Below, piece by piece: positions 6,303-6,319 of a stretch of 6,319 nt of DNA. The notes beneath the pieces were generated by a model. That model saw only the letters and a program-made list of their open reading frames with translations, was not told the DNA's origin and made no database searches. Where the stretch lies: assembly GCA_945903655.1 (NCBI GenBank), contig CAMDOY010000228.1, positions 1 through 6,319 of the forward strand, read 5' to 3'. Numbering within the stretch: position 1 is the stretch's first letter; the number at the start of each line of letters is the position of its first letter. Source of the DNA: Rhizobium sp. Q54 (GTDB lineage: Bacteria; Pseudomonadota; Alphaproteobacteria; Rhizobiales; Beijerinckiaceae). The position numbers and the translations under genes are program-made.

Positions 6303-6319
6303 TGCCGCCCACCGTAACG
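6241..6319. mobile_element. Terminal region of an IS21-like insertion sequence (partial, right edge)
   Basis: From about 6241 (TGCGGATTCCTGC) the sequence is a series of imperfect direct repeats with a GATGCCGCCC core separated by ATTCC/ATACC-type spacers. IS21-family elements are known for several direct repeats of about 20 bp within each end, and ends starting with TG. I recall cores of this GATGCCGCCC / ATTCC kind from such elements in Alphaproteobacteria. The istA and istB genes are not in the window, so neither the end (left or right) nor the exact tip can be fixed; 6241 is the best guess because the signal-peptide-like frame breaks there. Confidence 0.45.
6254..6310 (+). repeat. Three direct copies of GATGCCGCCC at 23-24 bp spacing
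   Basis: The ten-base core occurs exactly at 6254-6263, 6278-6287 and 6301-6310. The segments between cores resemble each other: ATTCCTGC precedes the first, ATACCGATTT the second and ATTCCTGGAT the third. The regular spacing of about two helical turns suits binding of several protein copies, such as a transposase at an IS end. Confidence 0.8.

Noticed and set aside
6254..6310. CRISPR-like array
   Set aside because: There are only three ten-base cores, the intervening segments resemble each other instead of being unique spacers, and repeat length and spacing do not fit any CRISPR type.

Overview
The window looks like a piece of a moderately GC-rich proteobacterial chromosome or large plasmid. 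Gene style suggests an alphaproteobacterium of the Rhizobiales type. This rests on codon use, the make-up of the ABC cassette and the IS-like repeats at the right edge, so it is inference rather than a species call. No RNA gene, CRISPR array or replication origin was seen.

Layout: (1) Positions 1-437, minus strand, hold the N-terminal part of an Opp/Dpp-type ATP-binding protein that runs off the left edge. (2) Positions 438-771 are a 334-bp divergent intergenic region. (3) From 772 to 5121 on the plus strand lies a tightly packed, operon-like set: a family 5 periplasmic solute-binding protein, two Dpp-type permeases (the second overlapping the first by 8 nt), and, 41 nt further on behind a very strong ribosome binding site, an isochorismatase-fold cysteine amidohydrolase of the N-carbamoylsarcosine amidase type. 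(4) Positions 5122-5345 are a convergent intergenic region rich in hairpins. (5) A second, diverged member of the same amidohydrolase family lies at 5346-6065 on the minus strand. (6) Positions 6066-6209 are a short divergent region with two clear palindromes. (7) At 6210, behind a strong ribosome binding site, a signal-peptide-like reading frame starts and breaks off after about ten codons, where a set of three spaced direct repeats begins. These repeats resemble the multiple terminal repeats of IS21-family insertion sequences.

Working model (inference): the binding protein captures a small amide, ureido (N-carbamoyl) or peptide-like compound in the periplasm. The two permeases, powered by the divergently encoded ATPase, import it, and the co-transcribed amidohydrolase removes ammonia from it, or from a breakdown product, in the cytoplasm. 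The second amidohydrolase may act on a related compound or a later intermediate. The substrate cannot be read from the sequence. The right-hand gene looks like a former exported protein gene inactivated by an insertion sequence; its identity is lost beyond the window.
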